A stretch of 64,000 nucleotides of DNA, taken from NCBI RefSeq assembly GCF_000376785.1, contig NZ_AQXX01000144.1, positions 124,001-188,000 on the forward strand, read 5' to 3'. Made by a program: the position numbers and the translations under genes. The stretch comes from Hahella ganghwensis DSM 17046. GTDB taxonomy: Bacteria > Pseudomonadota > Gammaproteobacteria > Pseudomonadales > Oleiphilaceae. Positions 61,969-64,000 of this stretch are shown in pieces (within the stretch, counting starts at the first letter, position 1; each line of letters opens with the position of its first letter). The notes below the pieces were generated by a model, which did not search any database, was not told the origin of the DNA, and was given only the letters and a program-made list of their open reading frames with translations.

Positions 61969-62634
61969 TTAAAGGTAAGTGATGACAAGGCCATGAACCA
62001 GTTGTGTCCAGCCACTGACAAAGACAAACAACAATAGTTTAAAAGGCAGGGACACCATGGTGGGAGACAGCATCATCATGCCCAGGCCAAGCAGTATGTT
62101 GGATACCACCAGGTCAATCACCAGGAAGGGAAGAAAGATCAGGAACCCAATCTGGAAAGCTGCGGTTAACTCGCTGACCGTGAAAGCTGGAACCACCACC
62201 AGCAAGTCCGTATCTTTGACAGACTGAGCAGCTTCTTCAGGAAGTAATCTTTTTGCGCTGCGGAAGAAGAAAGCCCGTTCAGATTCGCTGGAGTGCTTTA
62301 TCAGAAAATCCTTGAGGGGATCTTTGCCCATATCCGCCAGGCTCACCATTTTCTCCAGCGACATTTTCTCATCCGGAGAGCTGTCCATTTCAGCGGTTAC
62401 GATACTGTGAGTGCTCAGAATAACCGGGTACATGACATAAATGGAGAGAATCAGAGCCAGGCCATTTAAAACAACATTAGGAGGTACCTGTTGTAGACCA
62501 AGGGCGTTTCTGAGCAGTGACAGTACAACAACTATCTTGGTGAATGATGTGATCATTACGGCAACAAAGGGGGCCATCGCCACGCCTATGACCATGATAA
62601 TTATGGCCCCCGGGCTTAAACTGCCAACGTCCAT
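61969..62634 (-). CDS. sctR: T3SS export apparatus protein SctR
   Basis: This 221-residue protein of the FliP/SpaP family has four membrane segments with conserved blocks TSFTKIVVVLSLLRNALGLQQVPPN in two parts around FTKIVVVLSLLRNALG, DLLVVVPAFTVSELTAAF and GFLIFLPFLVIDLVVSN. It starts two bases after the sctQ stop. A 94-base gap precedes sctS. It forms the pore of the export gate. Confidence 0.96.
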   Translation of the reverse strand: MDVGSLSPGAIIIMVIGVAMAPFVAVMITSFTKIVVVLSLLRNALGLQQVPPNVVLNGLALILSIYVMYPVILSTHSIVTAEMDSSPDEKMSLEKMVSLADMGKDPLKDFLIKHSSESERAFFFRSAKRLLPEEAAQSVKDTDLLVVVPAFTVSELTAAFQIGFLIFLPFLVIDLVVSNILLGLGMMMLSPTMVSLPFKLLLFVFVSGWTQLVHGLVITYL

Positions 62635-62636
62635 GA

Positions 62637-62933
62637 CTACCCCAGTTCAGTAATGCGAATTCCAAGTTGGTCGCCTACGATAACCAATTCTCCCCGTCCA
62701 ATAGGGTGTCCATTGGCCAGCAATATGGCTTCCCGGCTATGGTCTTCAGAAGGGATTTTCAGGGTATGGCCGGGTTCCAGTTGATTCAGTTCGTCAACGG
62801 ATAGCGTTAATTTTCCTACCTGAACATTGATATCTATTGGCAGATCCTGGACCTTGTAGTGAGATTGCTCGTTAGTGGTTTCTGACGCACTATCCTGTGC
62901 AGTTGATGTTTGTGATGGGGATTCCGGGTTCAT
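62637..62933 (-). CDS. Probable internal translation product SctQ-C
   Basis: Inside sctQ an in-frame ATG (62931-62933) is preceded by AAGGAAG with an eight-base spacer, a better ribosome site than that of full-length sctQ. It would give a 98-residue protein that begins MNPESPSQTS, just before the C-terminal SpoA domain. Yersinia YscQ-C and Salmonella SpaO-S are made this way from internal starts and have a similar size and domain. The full-length/short pair is needed for sorting-platform assembly in those systems. Confidence 0.6.
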   Translation of the reverse strand: MNPESPSQTSTAQDSASETTNEQSHYKVQDLPIDINVQVGKLTLSVDELNQLEPGHTLKIPSEDHSREAILLANGHPIGRGELVIVGDQLGIRITELG

Positions 62934-63779
62934 CGAGATGACTTCCTTAATTGTATCTTCATGGTTCTCATGTGCTGATAGATGATGGCCTTTCATCGTG
63001 GAGGTTTTCGTCAACAGACTGCAGCTGTCCCCGGCTTTCTTTAGGTTCCATAATGGTGTGTTTGAATGGGAATGAACCAATAGCAAGGTATTGAGTACAT
63101 TGCTTTCCGGGCCAATCAGCATGACATCCCCAGGGCCATAGGTTTGGAGCTCCGATAGCCTCAAGGAAAAGGCATGAGTCTGTATATGAACGGGAACGGG
63201 TACCTTTTCAAGAAAGCGCTGTGATGGGAGGGAGGTTCTCTCCCACACAGGTCTTTTGGTCAGCATGGAGAGTGTCGGCAGGCATAAATTTATGATTCCA
63301 TTGGTCAATTGGTTTCGGTTCTCAACCATAAACCTCAGTGGAATACTGTTCTCGGGAGGAAAGCTTTCATGAGAACTAATTTCCTCCACTTGCCATACTA
63401 TGCCAGTTAACTCCTCAAGGTGATCAAGAAACTCTTTGTGTGCCAACGTAAATGCCAATGCCTGGTGACAAGGCTGAAACTGTGTCCAGTGCCGGTCGTT
63501 CACGGAGACGTTCCATTGGTCGCTATCAAGCGCAAGCCACAGGTGTTTCTCCGCGGCTCTCATTTTGATCCAGTGTCGAGGCTGTTTTCTTTCGTGTTGA
63601 AAGCGCCAGTGGGACAATTGGGAAGACACGCAAACCCTTGCGAATATACCCCTGCTGTGAAGAATATTGGTTTGCAGGATCTGAGTTTCAGGGATAGAAG
63701 GCAATTCGGGTCGTAGAGACCTGACTTCTACCGGCCCGGTATCCAGCTCTGTCTGAAATCCATTATGATCGACAGTCAC
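62637..63779 (-). CDS. sctQ: T3SS cytoplasmic sorting-platform protein SctQ
   Basis: SctQ is the C-ring-like pod protein of the cytoplasmic sorting platform. I use a GTG at 63779 because AAGG lies nine bases upstream; a TTG at 63788 would add three residues but touches that site. The 380-residue product has a middle FliM/SpoA-like part (about 195-270, VPVPVHIQTHAFSLRLSEL) and a C-terminal SpoA domain (about 305-380, LPIDINVQVGKLTLSVDEL and GRGELVIVGDQLGIRITEL). A Ser/Glu-rich linker joins them. An internal start at 62933 probably yields a separate SctQ-C. sctR starts two bases after its stop. Confidence 0.92.
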   Translation of the reverse strand: MTVDHNGFQTELDTGPVEVRSLRPELPSIPETQILQTNILHSRGIFARVCVSSQLSHWRFQHERKQPRHWIKMRAAEKHLWLALDSDQWNVSVNDRHWTQFQPCHQALAFTLAHKEFLDHLEELTGIVWQVEEISSHESFPPENSIPLRFMVENRNQLTNGIINLCLPTLSMLTKRPVWERTSLPSQRFLEKVPVPVHIQTHAFSLRLSELQTYGPGDVMLIGPESNVLNTLLLVHSHSNTPLWNLKKAGDSCSLLTKTSTMKGHHLSAHENHEDTIKEVISMNPESPSQTSTAQDSASETTNEQSHYKVQDLPIDINVQVGKLTLSVDELNQLEPGHTLKIPSEDHSREAILLANGHPIGRGELVIVGDQLGIRITELG

Positions 63780-63806
63780 GATGATCAACCTTGTCTAAAG
63801 ATTTAT

Positions 63807-64000
63807 TTAGGCATACCCAAGAGTGAGCTTGATGAGATCCTGAACATTTCTAACGCCGAGTTTGTTAGACATATTCGCGCGATGAAGCTCTACTGTTTTT
63901 ATGCTGATTCCCAGGACATCCGCAATGGTTTTATTGAGCTTGCCTGCGCAAACCAATTCCAGAACCTGTCGCTCTCTTGGTGAAAGCTTTGACAGAAGAT
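63807..64000 (-). CDS. LuxR-type (NarL/FixJ) regulator, C-terminal fragment
   Basis: The frame is open from the window edge to the TAA at 63807-63809, so only about 64 C-terminal residues are visible. They form a full LuxR-type helix-turn-helix: LSPRERQVLELVCAGKLNKTIADVL, then GISIKTVELHRANMSNKLGVRNVQDLIKL in the usual order. The spacing matches FixJ/NarL-class response regulators, so a receiver domain probably lies to the right of the window. It sits just before sctQ on the same strand and is a candidate T3SS regulator; such domains bind short inverted repeats, which fits the CTAG palindrome (inference). Confidence 0.85.
   Translation of the reverse strand, partial: LLSKLSPRERQVLELVCAGKLNKTIADVLGISIKTVELHRANMSNKLGVRNVQDLIKLTLGYA

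Overview
The window comes from a Gram-negative gammaproteobacterium of roughly 50% GC. The evidence is Pseudomonas-style pau/bau/spu polyamine catabolism genes, a divergent metE/metR pair, TRAP transport, large c-di-GMP and histidine-kinase proteins, and a type III secretion system (T3SS). A marine Oceanospirillales/Hahellaceae-like host is my guess; the sequence alone does not prove it. I see no rRNA, tRNA, CRISPR array, insertion sequence or prophage.

Left part (1-24 kb). A truncated beta-keto-acid cleavage enzyme is followed by a TAXI-type TRAP uptake operon (binding protein, fused permease, UspA protein, D-amino acid aminotransferase). Next are a membrane EAL phosphodiesterase with a degenerate GGDEF, metE/metR, and a PuuR-like repressor divergent from a PuuB-like oxidase. 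Then come an alpha-carbonic anhydrase, a YCII protein, a 1511-residue hybrid kinase with its GGDEF response regulator, a broken chemoreceptor-like gene, and a PhyH oxygenase divergent from an AraC regulator.

Middle (24-46 kb). This is an unusually complete polyamine/agmatine/beta-alanine catabolic island: puuC, bauA-bauC-bauB, a second puuB-like oxidase, aguA-aguB, two gamma-glutamylpolyamine synthetases, gabD, puuD, spuC, and a putrescine ABC importer (spuD/potF, potG, potH, potI). Together they take up polyamines, convert agmatine to putrescine, glutamylate and oxidise it to GABA and succinate, and turn the aminopropyl part through beta-alanine to acetyl-CoA. An MFS exporter and a DUF4124-glutaredoxin protein lie in or beside the island.

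Right part (46-64 kb). This is the left flank of a T3SS locus. An accessory zone (46.3-56.2 kb) interleaves a DUF1521 (metal-inducible autocleavage) protein, three glycine/alanine-rich harpin-like proteins and four beta-propeller lipoproteins, one of them broken by a stop codon. A palindrome with core CCCTAGCTAGGG recurs upstream of the secreted-protein genes and suggests a common regulon. The core follows: a SctD-like ring protein apparently fused to a lytic transglycosylase, sctU with a small partner, two divergent unknown genes, sctT, sctS, sctR, sctQ (with a probable internal start for a short SctQ-C), and the C-terminal end of a LuxR-type regulator running off the window. The SctD-transglycosylase fusion and the DUF1521/harpin/lipoprotein island are the most novel parts.
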